NCBI GenBank assembly: GCA_025056565.1
Contig: JANWWA010000011.1
Span: forward strand, 50,371 to 114,370
Length of the DNA stretch: 64,000 bases
Direction of reading: 5' to 3'
Source of the DNA: Chloroherpetonaceae bacterium
Lineage (GTDB): Bacteria; Bacteroidota; Chlorobiia; Chlorobiales; Thermochlorobacteraceae
Shown here: positions 46,189 through 55,521 of the stretch, one piece after another
Position numbering within the stretch: position 1 is the stretch's first letter
How the letters are laid out: each line of letters begins with the position of its first letter
Notes under the pieces: model-generated
What the model saw: the letters and a program-made list of their open reading frames with translations, nothing else
The model's database searches: none
What the model was told of the DNA's origin: nothing
Position numbers and translations under genes: made by a program

Positions 46189-48375
46189 ATGAAGTCCTTT
46201 CACCACAGTTGGCTCGTGCTTGTTGCCGCAGTATGGTATTCACCACATTTAGCGGCTGCTCAACCTCTGATTGACAGCTTGAAGCGTGTCGTCGAAACTG
46301 CAGACGGCACTTGTAAAGTTGATGCGCTCAATGCTCTCGCTCGAGCCTACTGGCGCGCTGCACCTGATAGCACACTCCAGTATGCCCTTCAAGCACAAGC
46401 TCTGGCAGAGCAAATTGGCTACAAGCGAGGCTTGGAGAAGGCACTGAACGCCGTGTCGTATATGTATGAAGTGCAAGCTCAGTATGCGAAGGCAATTGAA
46501 GTGCGCCTGCGCGATATGGAGCTGAGTAAAGAAATTGAAGATGACACAGCACTGGCGTGGTGCTATCACAGTATGGGGAATCTTTCTACCTATCAGGGCA
46601 ATAATGACCAAGCTCTAGCATGGCACTTCAAAGCACTGGAATTGAGAGAAAAAATTGGTGACCTTCGTGGCAAAGGTTGGTCACTTAATAACATTGCTTG
46701 GGTGTTTGAAAATCAAAATCAATTGGATAAAGCGCTCGAGTATCGCGAGAAAGCTGCTGCAGTTTGGCGCACGCTTCACGATGTTGAAGGGCTGGCTGCC
46801 ACCACTGGCTATCAAGCTGATGTGTATAGCCGACAAGGCAAACACGAGCTTGCACTGGCACGCGCTCACGAAGCTATTCGCCTGCTCAGGCAAGCAGGAA
46901 TTTCGCTCACTCACAGCTGGCTGCAGCTTGGCAAGTTTTACATTGCGGCGGCAAAATACGATTCTGCCTTGATGGCGCTCGATTCAGCTCTCCATACGGG
47001 CGAGAAACGCTACTTCCCTCGCATTCACAATGCCCTTGCACAGTGTTATTTCCTGATGCATCGCTACGACGACGGCATTCGGCACGCCCAAGTCGCAATT
47101 AAGCTTGCTCAGCAAGGACAAGATAAAGTACCACTTGAAGAAGCCTATCGAATTGCCTCTGCGCTATACGAAGCCAAAAACGACTTTAAACAAGCCTATG
47201 CCTGTTTCAAAGCATACTCCGCACTGCACGATAGTATGCGCTCGCTTGCTACGCAAAATCAGATTATGAGCCGTGAAGTGAACTACCAAATTGGTTTGCG
47301 TGAAAAGGAAATTGAGCAACTGCGTAAAGAGCAGACAGCTCAAGCGACGATTCGCAATATGCTCATTGCACTGGTCATTTTTGCTGTCATCATTTTACTT
47401 TTGCTTTACTGGCGATACCGTGCTTCACTTAGAGCTAAGCAAATTCTGCAGCACAAAAACGAGGAGCTCAGCGCAAAGAATGCTCTCATAGAAATTCAGC
47501 ACGCTAAGTTGAAACAAGCCTTTCGGAGTCTCCAAAACACTCAGCAGCAGCTTGTGCAGCAAGAAAAGCTGGCTGCCTTAGGCGAAATTGCCGCTGGCAT
47601 TTCACACGAGATTCAAAACCCCTTGAACTTTGTGAGTAACTTTGTCTCTCTTGCGCAAGAGCAAAGTGAGGAACTTTCTCAGATGCTTGCCGATGATGCC
47701 GTGCCACGTCGGGCTATTCAGGAAAAGTTAGAAAGTTTGAAAGTCAAGTTAGAACGTGTGGCACACCACACTTTGCGCGCTTCTCGAATTGTGAAATCTA
47801 TTTTAGAGCATAGTAAGAATGGTAGAGGCGAGCGTGAAGAAACGGATCTTAACTTGCTGCTGAAAGAGTATGCACAGTTGGGCTACCACAGCTACAAAAT
47901 GCGCGACCTTTCGTTCAATGTTGCCCTGCGTTTTGATTTAGATAGCAACCTACCCAAATTTTTTGTTGTGCCGCAGGATTTTAGCCGTGTATTCCTGAAC
48001 CTTGTGCAGAATGCCTTTTATTCCACCTACCACAAGCAGCAAGCCTTGCAGCGTCAGTCTGAGCAAAATTTTTCGCCTGAAGTCAGAGTCAGCTCACATG
48101 CTTTGCCCAACGCTGCCCAAATCCGCATTTGGGACAATGGGTTTGGCGTGGCACCAGACTTGCACGAAAAAATTTTCCAGCCATTTTTCACTACAAAACC
48201 AGGCACTGAAGGCACAGGACTGGGTCTTTCTATCAGCCGTGATATTATTACCGCATACGGGGGTAAAATTTGGCTGGAATCACGTGAAGGGGAGTATGCA
48301 GAGTTTATCATTGAGCTGCCTTACACGGCAATGAATGCTCACTTGCCATTGCAACCTGTTACTGCTGATGTCTAA
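46189..48375 (+). CDS. TPR-sensor histidine kinase
   Basis: 728 residues from the ATG at 46189. A signal peptide (about 1-24) is followed by tetratricopeptide repeats to about residue 350. A single membrane helix is at 392-410 (LIALVIFAVIILLLLYW), then a coiled coil. The phosphoacceptor His is at 473 (GISHEIQNPLNF) and the ATP-binding domain has NLVQNAF, DNGFG and GTGLGLS. The TPR part probably faces the periplasm and senses or binds a protein. Its stop codon overlaps the moaE start (TAATG), so the kinase and moaE are translated in tandem. No response regulator is adjacent. Confidence 0.9.
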   Translation: MKSFHHSWLVLVAAVWYSPHLAAAQPLIDSLKRVVETADGTCKVDALNALARAYWRAAPDSTLQYALQAQALAEQIGYKRGLEKALNAVSYMYEVQAQYAKAIEVRLRDMELSKEIEDDTALAWCYHSMGNLSTYQGNNDQALAWHFKALELREKIGDLRGKGWSLNNIAWVFENQNQLDKALEYREKAAAVWRTLHDVEGLAATTGYQADVYSRQGKHELALARAHEAIRLLRQAGISLTHSWLQLGKFYIAAAKYDSALMALDSALHTGEKRYFPRIHNALAQCYFLMHRYDDGIRHAQVAIKLAQQGQDKVPLEEAYRIASALYEAKNDFKQAYACFKAYSALHDSMRSLATQNQIMSREVNYQIGLREKEIEQLRKEQTAQATIRNMLIALVIFAVIILLLLYWRYRASLRAKQILQHKNEELSAKNALIEIQHAKLKQAFRSLQNTQQQLVQQEKLAALGEIAAGISHEIQNPLNFVSNFVSLAQEQSEELSQMLADDAVPRRAIQEKLESLKVKLERVAHHTLRASRIVKSILEHSKNGRGEREETDLNLLLKEYAQLGYHSYKMRDLSFNVALRFDLDSNLPKFFVVPQDFSRVFLNLVQNAFYSTYHKQQALQRQSEQNFSPEVRVSSHALPNAAQIRIWDNGFGVAPDLHEKIFQPFFTTKPGTEGTGLGLSISRDIITAYGGKIWLESREGEYAEFIIELPYTAMNAHLPLQPVTADV

Positions 48376-48827
48376 TGATGAATTCTACTCTTCACACTGA
48401 GCGCGCCGCATTAGTTTGTTTGTCAGAGACACCGCTCAACATTCAGGAAATCTTAGATGCAGTGCGAGCACCAGAATGCGGTGGACTTGCACTTTTTGTG
48501 GGTACTGTGCGTAATCATTCAGGTGGCAAATCTGGGGTGCTTTGGCTTGAGTATGAAGCATACAAATCCATGGCACTTAGAAAAATGCAGGAAATTGCTG
48601 CCACTGCCAGTCAGCTCTACCCTGTTAAAAAATTAGCTATCGCCCATCGGGTCGGGCGCTTAGAGATTGGCGAAGATGCTGTAGCAATTGCTGTCAGCAC
48701 ACCGCACCGCAAGGAAGCTTTTGCAGCTTGCAAGTTCATCATTGATGCAATTAAGACTACCGTTCCTATTTGGAAAAAAGAGGTCTTTGCTGACGGCGCC
48801 GTTTGGGTTGATGCTTGCACACGGTAG
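48375..48827 (+). CDS. moaE: Molybdopterin synthase catalytic subunit MoaE
   Basis: 150 residues. The family block LALFVGTVRNHSGGKSGVLWLEYEAY and AIAHRVGRLEIGEDAVAIAVSTPHRKEAFAACKFIIDAIKTTVPIWKKEVFADG are complete, including the Lys residues used in catalysis. MoaE with MoaD converts precursor Z to molybdopterin. The start ATG overlaps the stop of the upstream histidine kinase gene by one base, so expression is coupled. A strong terminator at 48862-48900 follows. Confidence 0.94.
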   Translation: MMNSTLHTERAALVCLSETPLNIQEILDAVRAPECGGLALFVGTVRNHSGGKSGVLWLEYEAYKSMALRKMQEIAATASQLYPVKKLAIAHRVGRLEIGEDAVAIAVSTPHRKEAFAACKFIIDAIKTTVPIWKKEVFADGAVWVDACTR

Positions 48828-48861
48828 AGTTCTAGCAGATTAGCTTCCTAAGCCCAAAAAT

Positions 48862-48900
48862 CAAGCGGAGACCTCCGCATCGGTCTCCGCTTGTCGTTTT
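48862..48900. terminator. Bidirectional rho-independent terminator
   Basis: CAAGCGGAGACC (48862-48873) pairs perfectly with GGTCTCCGCTTG (48882-48893), 12 bp. It is followed by GTCGTTTT on the plus strand and by a T-rich stretch (GATTTTTGG) on the minus strand. It lies between the convergent moaE and SusD-like genes. Confidence 0.8.
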
Positions 48901-48923
48901 GATTCCCGCACGTTGCTCTTTGC

Positions 48924-50303
48924 TTAGCTTGGTGGTAGCTCTGGAATTGGGATCGGGAAACTCACGATGATGCGGTCAGTTGGTCGGTCAAGTGGCAATT
49001 CGTTCAGTCTGCCCGGCAAATTGTTTGGATTTGGGCTGCCAGGGCGTGTAGGGAATCGGCGCATATCTACCCAGCGATGCCCTTCCATAAAGAGCGAGTA
49101 TCGTCGCTCATAGATCAAGCGGTCGAGCGCATTAGTTGCGTTGGTGCTTCCTGCAGGATAGGGCGGCACGCCTGCGGCTTGGCGCACAGCATTCAAATCT
49201 GCTTCTGCAGCCGCAAAGTCTTGCAAGCCACTTCCTCCTAAAATTCGCGCCTCAGCACGCAGGAGCAACAGTTCTTCATTACGCAAAATTGGAAGTGGCG
49301 ACACGTTCGTGGGTGCAATGTTGAGCGTGGCGCTGGATGTCAGTCCTTCAAAGGTGCGCGTTTCACGGCGGAAGATTTTGTTCAGACGCCTATCCGTTGC
49401 CGTATCCGTGTTGTCTCTGAAGAATGACGGATGCACCCAGAGGTTGGGCAGTGGAGCAGATGCCACTTGAAACAGCGGATTGGTTGCATCATTTGGCGCC
49501 GTGCTAAAAACGTGGTAGACACCACGTTGCATATTTGCTTCTGTGGGTGTGCTGGAAATGAACGACTGTGCAAGTGCTGCCAAGCATGTTGCATAGTCAC
49601 CTTGATAGGCTGCAACGCGTGCGCGCAGCCCTCGATTGAATTGTCGGAATGTTGCAGGCGTGTTGAACCCTGCAAACCCTGATGATAGCCTAAACGGAAA
49701 TGGCTCGCTGCCAGCTCGGCTCAGTTGCTGGTCTGCTTCATCGAGTAAGGCTGCAATGCGGCGAATGGCTTCAGCGCGTGGCACAATCGGTGCACCGGCT
49801 GGGTCAGTCGATGCCTCAAACTTCATGCCGTTGTCATACTGCCAATTATGAATCAGCAGATACTGATAGGCGATAATCGTATTGGCGAATCCACGCGCTG
49901 CATCAGCCTGTGCTGGGGAAAGTCCCGCACTAGCCACACGCTCCAAAAATAGGCGGGCTTGTGCAATTGCGCGGTAGCGCGGATTGACTCCTCCGCTTAC
50001 GAAACCGCCACCTGGATCTGGTTGCCCTTGAATATACTCGCTACGGAAACGTGGGTCATCTTGTCCGAAGTGAATCATCTCACGCCCCACGCTGCCTGTG
50101 CCGATAAGGTAAGTGCCCACAACACGCATCTGCGCTTCCAATCCTGTGACAAAGCTCTGGAGCGTTAGTGTTGCCGGGCTTGGTGCATTTGGGTCAGGGA
50201 AATCCCGATTCGGGCACCCATATTGAGAGAGTGCCAAGAGCAGCACACTCAGTGCCGCAACAGTTCGCTTTGTTTTGTGAAGCCCTGTTTGTTGATTCCG
50301 CAT
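48924..50303 (-). CDS. SusD/RagB-family outer-membrane lipoprotein
   Basis: 459 residues, with a lipoprotein signal (SVLLLALSQYGC). SusD-type proteins cap the SusC barrel and bind the oligosaccharide or other nutrient outside the cell. Family features: an all-helical tetratricopeptide-like body (RFLERVA..., AEAIRRIAALLDEADQQL), the NEELLLLRAEARILG repeat segment, and the C-terminal LIYERRYSLFMEGHRWVDMRRF motif, which is diagnostic. It lies 30 bases downstream of the SusC-like gene on the same strand. The ligand cannot be read from sequence, since no glycosidase or sulfatase is nearby. Confidence 0.92.
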   Translation of the reverse strand: MRNQQTGLHKTKRTVAALSVLLLALSQYGCPNRDFPDPNAPSPATLTLQSFVTGLEAQMRVVGTYLIGTGSVGREMIHFGQDDPRFRSEYIQGQPDPGGGFVSGGVNPRYRAIAQARLFLERVASAGLSPAQADAARGFANTIIAYQYLLIHNWQYDNGMKFEASTDPAGAPIVPRAEAIRRIAALLDEADQQLSRAGSEPFPFRLSSGFAGFNTPATFRQFNRGLRARVAAYQGDYATCLAALAQSFISSTPTEANMQRGVYHVFSTAPNDATNPLFQVASAPLPNLWVHPSFFRDNTDTATDRRLNKIFRRETRTFEGLTSSATLNIAPTNVSPLPILRNEELLLLRAEARILGGSGLQDFAAAEADLNAVRQAAGVPPYPAGSTNATNALDRLIYERRYSLFMEGHRWVDMRRFPTRPGSPNPNNLPGRLNELPLDRPTDRIIVSFPIPIPELPPS

Positions 50304-50333
50304 TTGAAGTTTCTCCTGAAAGTTTCTGTTTTT

Positions 50334-53321
50334 TTACAATCCAAACTGGATGTTGAAAAAGAAACTACGCGATGATGGGAATGGCGTTACCTCAATTGAG
50401 CCAGCCGTTGCCAGATTGCCAAAGTTGCTCACTTCAGGGTCGTAGCTCGAGTAGCGTGTAAACATTAGGAGATTTCTGCCTGCAATCCCAATACGCAGAT
50501 AAGACACTGCGCCGCCGAAGAAACTGCGTGTCAGTTCAGGGTCAAGTGTGTAAGTCAAGCTCAGTTCACGCAGTTTGATGAAACTCCCATCTTCCACATA
50601 TGGTGCGGTTGAGGTGGCCCGTGCTCGCACTCGCTCACGCGCAGCTTCTACATCAGGCGAAATTCCTGTGCCATCTGTCAAGAAACGCGACAGATTGATG
50701 ACCTTATTACCTTGACGCCAGTCAAAGAGGAAGAAGAGTTCAAACCCATAGACACGCAAGCTATTTGAAAAGCCCATATTGAAGTCAGGCTGTTCATCGC
50801 CTAAGATGAGACCATTAAATTCTCCTGGGCGCGCGTTTGGATTTGGCGCATTGGGGTTCGGTCCAAAGCTCTCACGTCCAACAATGCTAAACGGCGAATA
50901 GCCTTGACGAATCGTGTAAGCACCTAAGTTTACACCAAATCCACCTCGCTGGAAGGGCGGCACATCTAAGCGTGTAATTTCAGCACGGTTTCTTGAGAAA
51001 ATCACTCGTGCTGTCCAGTCCACCTCTCTGCTTCGAATGGCATTGACCGTCAGTGCCGCTTCAATACCGAAGGTTCTCATTGCACCCGCATTTACGAGCT
51101 GGCTGGTAAAACCTGATGAAGGCGGCAACTGCTTGAGCAAAATGAGGTCGTCAATGTTGCGCAAGAAGTAGGTAAATTCTAGCGACGCCAGTCCGTTAAG
51201 AATCCCGGCATCGAACCCAAACTCAATTTCGGTTGTACGCTCAGGTCTGACATTGTCGTTTCCATTGCGCAGCGGCACCAAAGCGCCAATGAGACCTGTT
51301 ACATTTGCAGGCACAAACGAGAGAAACTTTGACTCTGGCGGCGCAAGTGTGCCAGCTTGACCAACTGCGGCTCGCAGTTTCAGGTAATCAATCGTGTTGC
51401 TAATGCCTTTCCAGAAATCAAACTTGGAAAGAATGATTGACGCACCTGCTCCTGGGAACAAGTAAAATTGATTGACATCAGAGTTGACGCTGCTTCGATC
51501 GCCGCGCAGTTTCACATTTAGGAAGCCGACACCGCCGAAGTCAATATCCGACTGAATGTAAAAGCCTTGGTCGTATTGGCGCGTAATTGTTTGCTGTTGT
51601 GTAACCTCTACACCTAAGCCAACCGATGCAAGGTCCGCCGTCAGCCCACGCACATTGACCAAAATGCTGCTGTTGTCACGGTTTTCAATCTGAAAGCCTG
51701 CAGAGGTCGTTATCGCAATGTTCGAGAAGCTCACATTATGCACCGCGCTCAGCCAGAGGTTGTTGAAAAAGTTGGTCACATTGTTCGCTGCATTTTCGCC
51801 CGGTGCAGCCTTCGCTTGCTCATGCTGTGTGTTGACCGGTGAGGTAATCACATTACGCTGGCTAATGTAATCTGCGCCACCGCTCGCAATAAAATTCAGG
51901 CTTTGATTTTCCATTCGGAACACATTGAAATCCAGACGAAATGACCCAATCAGGCGATCTATATATTCTTCATTGCGCACTCGCTCAATAATTTCTGCTG
52001 GATTTGATGGTGCAAACGGGAACACAGGAAATGTGCCGTCTGGACGCTGACGCACATCAAGAAAGCTAGGCAAGCGTGTCATCGCATAGCCGATGCTTGT
52101 AAGCGTTACGTTTGCATTGCCTGTTGCCGAACGCTGTGAATTTGAATTCACATAGTTCAAGCCAATGTCTGCCGTAAGTCTATCACTAAATCTGTGCGTC
52201 AGATTTGAGCGCACAGCGTAGCGATTGTAATAAGTATGGCGGATAATGCCTTGGTCGTTACGGGCTTGCCCTGAAATGGTAAAGAGTGTGGTCGCACTGC
52301 CCCCTCGCGCTGTGATAGAGGTTTCGTTAATCAGTCCATTTTGACCATAAAATTCGCGCTCATAGTCGATATACTGACCATTTACGCCTCCGCTGCGCAC
52401 AAAGGCATCAACCCCAGCTTGACCAAATGCTGCTCGTAGCCCTGTTGAGTCCTGACGCCAGTCGCGCGTGCCTTGCAGCTTCAGCACGGAGTTAAAGCCA
52501 ATTTGCTGCGACACATCGATGCGCGTATCGCCCGGTTTGCCTTGCTTTGTAGTAATTACCAGCACACCTGCTGCAGCTTTTGAACCATAGACCGCAGTAG
52601 CTGCAGGCCCCTTGAGCACTTGGATGTCCTCAATGTCGTTTGGATTAATATCAGCTAAGCGACTCGATGGCTGGTCTTGTGAGCTTTGCGATGCACCCAC
52701 TGCTGCATCGGTAATGGAGGTTAAGCCACTGTTGAAAGACTCATTGCTGACAATTACGCCGTCAATTACAATAAGTGGTTGCGTGTTGCCCTGAAGCGTC
52801 GTAATACCCCGCAGATTTAAGCTAATTCCTCCGCCTGGCGCCCCTGTGTTCTGACGAATGGACAGCCCTGGTACTTTGCCTGCAAACGCTTGGTCAAGCG
52901 TTTGTGCTGGTGCAGGAATCAACTCCTTTGCAGTGATTGTTCCAATCGAGTTTGGCGCACTCTCGCGTCGAATTCCTGTAGCAAGCCCTGTGACCACCAC
53001 TTCTTCAGCGCGCAGAATATCTTCTTGGAGCTGAATGACCAAGTTGTCCGTGCTTTGCGTTACCACTACTGTTTTTTCCTTATAGCCTACCAGCTTCGCA
53101 GACAGTGTCGCTACAGGGTTCTTAACCACAAGGCGAAACTTGCCGAGCGCATCAGTAATCGCGCCGCCCCCTGTTTCCTTTACGCGCACCACTGCACCCA
53201 AAAGAGGCTCGCCTGTGTTGGCATCGACCACTGTGCCTGAGATAGTTAGCTCCTGTGCCATCACCGCTTTTGCAGTGAAAAACAGGATTGCCGCAAACGT
53301 AATTGCGTATCGTTTCGTCAT
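50334..53321 (-). CDS. SusC/RagA-family TonB-linked outer-membrane protein
   Basis: 995 residues from the ATG at 53321. Signal peptide (about 22 residues) and a CarboxypepD_reg-like domain (LTISGTVVDANTGEPLLGAVVRV) lead to the SusC linker EEVVVTGLA. The TonB plug region follows (GKVPGLSIRQNTGAPGGGISLNLRG, IDGV, DIEDIQVLKGPAATAVYGSKAAAGVLVITTK). The remainder is a 22-strand beta barrel ending in an aromatic residue pattern (FFFNIQFGL). It forms the active importer with the SusD-like partner downstream. A symmetric 9-bp inverted repeat lies 43 bases upstream of the start. Confidence 0.95.
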   Translation of the reverse strand: MTKRYAITFAAILFFTAKAVMAQELTISGTVVDANTGEPLLGAVVRVKETGGGAITDALGKFRLVVKNPVATLSAKLVGYKEKTVVVTQSTDNLVIQLQEDILRAEEVVVTGLATGIRRESAPNSIGTITAKELIPAPAQTLDQAFAGKVPGLSIRQNTGAPGGGISLNLRGITTLQGNTQPLIVIDGVIVSNESFNSGLTSITDAAVGASQSSQDQPSSRLADINPNDIEDIQVLKGPAATAVYGSKAAAGVLVITTKQGKPGDTRIDVSQQIGFNSVLKLQGTRDWRQDSTGLRAAFGQAGVDAFVRSGGVNGQYIDYEREFYGQNGLINETSITARGGSATTLFTISGQARNDQGIIRHTYYNRYAVRSNLTHRFSDRLTADIGLNYVNSNSQRSATGNANVTLTSIGYAMTRLPSFLDVRQRPDGTFPVFPFAPSNPAEIIERVRNEEYIDRLIGSFRLDFNVFRMENQSLNFIASGGADYISQRNVITSPVNTQHEQAKAAPGENAANNVTNFFNNLWLSAVHNVSFSNIAITTSAGFQIENRDNSSILVNVRGLTADLASVGLGVEVTQQQTITRQYDQGFYIQSDIDFGGVGFLNVKLRGDRSSVNSDVNQFYLFPGAGASIILSKFDFWKGISNTIDYLKLRAAVGQAGTLAPPESKFLSFVPANVTGLIGALVPLRNGNDNVRPERTTEIEFGFDAGILNGLASLEFTYFLRNIDDLILLKQLPPSSGFTSQLVNAGAMRTFGIEAALTVNAIRSREVDWTARVIFSRNRAEITRLDVPPFQRGGFGVNLGAYTIRQGYSPFSIVGRESFGPNPNAPNPNARPGEFNGLILGDEQPDFNMGFSNSLRVYGFELFFLFDWRQGNKVINLSRFLTDGTGISPDVEAARERVRARATSTAPYVEDGSFIKLRELSLTYTLDPELTRSFFGGAVSYLRIGIAGRNLLMFTRYSSYDPEVSNFGNLATAGSIEVTPFPSSRSFFFNIQFGL

Positions 53322-53363
53322 ATCACTGTTCTTTTGCTTGTTGAAGTTGATTGAGAAGACCAC

Positions 53364-53387
53364 GGTTGCAATCGGCTTATTGCAACC
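53364..53387 (-). promoter_or_regulatory. Perfect inverted repeat in the leader of the SusC-like gene
   Basis: GGTTGCAAT-cggctt-ATTGCAACC, 9-bp arms with a 6-base spacer, 43 bases upstream of the start codon. It could be an operator for a dimeric regulator or a leader hairpin. The symmetric TTGCAAT halves recall LacI-type half-sites, but that is a guess. Confidence 0.45.
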
Positions 53388-53611
53388 CGCTGCTTGCTGC
53401 TTTGTTGATACTGCAATGTAGAGAGAAGAAAAGGATTTTTTTGCTAATGTGCAAATGCTTCCTCTATCTGCCTTGCTTGCCTATTGAAGCCTCACGGTCT
53501 TGCCTTCTTGCTAGCATTGCACTGCACGGATTTTTTCTGCACATTTGCACAAGCTGGAAGTAACTTAGGCTTCCCAAAAAGCCACAAGTTTTCACGAAAA
53601 CCTCTGGGGGT

Positions 53612-54613
53612 ATGCCACACACCATCACGCTCCTGCCGGGCGACGGCATCGGTCCTGAAATCACGCGCGCTGTAAAACGCATTTTAGCAGCCTCTGGCGT
53701 TCAAATTCACTGGGAAGAATATCTTGCAGGCAAGGCTGCTCTTGAGCAATATGGCGACCCTCTGCCTCAAGAAGTTTTGGACTCCATTCTGCGCAACAAG
53801 GTTGCTCTCAAAGGTCCGCTTACGACTGAAGTCGGCAAGGGCTTTAAGTCTGTCAATGTGCAACTGCGCAAGACCTTGAACCTCTATGCCAACCTTCGCC
53901 CTGTGAAAACCTTGCCCGGCGCTGGCGCAAAATATGAGGGCGTGGATATTGTCGTTGTGCGAGAAAATACCGAAAGCCTTTACGCAGGCATTGAAAATGA
54001 AATTGCTCCCGGCGTGGTGCAAGCCTCCAAAATTATCACGCGCGAGGCGTCGCTGCGCATTGCGAAATTTGCCTTTGAGTATGCCCGCACGCACCATCGC
54101 AAGAAGGTAACCGCCGTGCACAAAGCCAACATTATGAAACTTGCCGACGGTCTTTTCCTCAAGTGCTGCCAAGAAGTGGCAAAAGATTATCCTGAAATTC
54201 AATACGACGAAATCATCGTCGACAACTGCTGTATGCAGCTTGTGCTTAACCCTGCGCGCTTTGATGTGCTGGTGCTCGAAAACCTCTATGGCGACATCGT
54301 CTCCGACCTCTGTGCAGGTTTGGTTGGTGGCTTAGGTGTTGTGCCCGGCGCAAACATCGGCACTGAAGCCAGCGTCTTCGAAGCCGTGCACGGTTCTGCA
54401 CCTGACATCGCTGGTAAAGGCATTGCGAACCCAACAGCAATGCTACTTTCCGCCGTGATGATGCTGCAACATATTGGCGAACATCACGCCGCTGAGCGTA
54501 TCACCAGTGCCATCTACCGCGTAATGGGCGAAGGCAAAGTGCTAACCCCTGACCTCAAGGGCACCGCGACCACTGAGCAATATGCCGATGAACTCATTCG
54601 GTATATTGCGTAA
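53612..54613 (+). CDS. Isocitrate dehydrogenase, NAD-type (isocitrate/isopropylmalate dehydrogenase family)
   Basis: 333 residues, a beta-decarboxylating dehydrogenase. TLLPGDGIGPEIT and the substrate stretch KGFKSVNVQLRKTLNLYANLRPVK point to isocitrate rather than isopropylmalate. VRENTESLYAG and DNCCMQLVLNP supply the Tyr and metal-site residues. The coenzyme region GSAPDIAGKGIANPTA has Asp where NADP enzymes have Lys/Tyr, so NAD is likely. It resembles mitochondrial IDH3 in length and sequence rather than the large monomeric NADP enzyme of many green sulfur bacteria. It is upstream of an ABC transporter pair but not linked to it. Confidence 0.87.
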   Translation: MPHTITLLPGDGIGPEITRAVKRILAASGVQIHWEEYLAGKAALEQYGDPLPQEVLDSILRNKVALKGPLTTEVGKGFKSVNVQLRKTLNLYANLRPVKTLPGAGAKYEGVDIVVVRENTESLYAGIENEIAPGVVQASKIITREASLRIAKFAFEYARTHHRKKVTAVHKANIMKLADGLFLKCCQEVAKDYPEIQYDEIIVDNCCMQLVLNPARFDVLVLENLYGDIVSDLCAGLVGGLGVVPGANIGTEASVFEAVHGSAPDIAGKGIANPTAMLLSAVMMLQHIGEHHAAERITSAIYRVMGEGKVLTPDLKGTATTEQYADELIRYIA

Positions 54614-54802
54614 GCCTCTGGCGTATTTCGTTTCGCAATGTGTTCAATCTGACGGCGCTCATCGCTTCAGCAAAGATCCTTTCTTTTGCTTGTGAATGAT
54701 TAGGCGAAGCGAATCGTTTCTGTCTCAGGTTACGCTGCTCTCGGGTAACTTCGACAGCGCAGATGCGTTTGAGCCAAGTAGCCTTTTGCAAATCGTTTCG
54801 CT

Positions 54803-55519
54803 ATGTCCACAGTTTTAAGCGCTCAACACCTTACTAAAACGTATCGCAGCGGTCAGGGCGAACTGACTGTGCTGAATCGGGTTTCTTTCGAGCTGCAGGC
54901 AGGTGATACGTGTGCGATTGTCGGTCCTTCGGGCAGCGGTAAAACCACGCTTCTGGGCATTTGCGCCGGTTTAGACCACCCTACTTCTGGCACGGTTACA
55001 CTTTGCGGTATTTTGCTGAACTCGCTGAGCGAAGATGAACGCGCCAAAGTGCGTAACCAATATGTCGGATTTGTGTTCCAGAGCTTTCAACTGATTCCTA
55101 CCCTCACTGCGCTGGAAAATGTGATGGTGCCTGCTGAGCTTTCACGGGAGCGGCATGCTCGCCAAGCGGCTCTCGAACTTCTGGAACGCGTGGGCCTGGG
55201 GCATCGTCTCTCACACTATCCTGCACAGCTTTCTGGCGGAGAGCAGCAGCGTGTCGCAATTGCTCGCTCGTTCATTAACCGCCCTAAAATTCTCTTCGCT
55301 GATGAACCTACTGGCAACCTTGACGCAGAAACCAGCCACACCATTGAGCAACTTCTCTTTGAGCTAAATCGTGATTATGGCACAACCCTTGTTATTGTTA
55401 CACATAATCTTGAGCTTGCACAGAAAACCCAGCGCATTATTCGCTTAAAAGGTGGCTGCGTGGTCTCCGACCAACTTGTTGCACCGACTCAATCTGCAAT
55501 CGATGAAATCCGCTCCTAA
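54803..55519 (+). CDS. ABC transporter ATP-binding protein (LolD/YbbA type)
   Basis: 238 residues. Walker A is [11 protein letters not shown] near residue 40, the signature [14 protein letters not shown] and Walker [10 protein letters not shown] are complete, and the family insert [17 protein letters not shown] marks the LolD/MacB/YbbA group. The gene lies 2 bases before the FtsX-type permease, with which it forms one transporter. Transporters of this group move lipids, lipoproteins or act as mechanotransmitters. In E. coli YbbA works with YbbP, which is the closer match in size here. Confidence 0.92.
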   Translation: MSTVLSAQHLTKTYRSGQGELTVLNRVSFELQAGDTCAIVGPSGSGKTTLLGICAGLDHPTSGTVTLCGILLNSLSEDERAKVRNQYVGFVFQSFQLIPTLTALENVMVPAELSRERHARQAALELLERVGLGHRLSHYPAQLSGGEQQRVAIARSFINRPKILFADEPTGNLDAETSHTIEQLLFELNRDYGTTLVIVTHNLELAQKTQRIIRLKGGCVVSDQLVAPTQSAIDEIRS

Positions 55520-55521
55520 CC

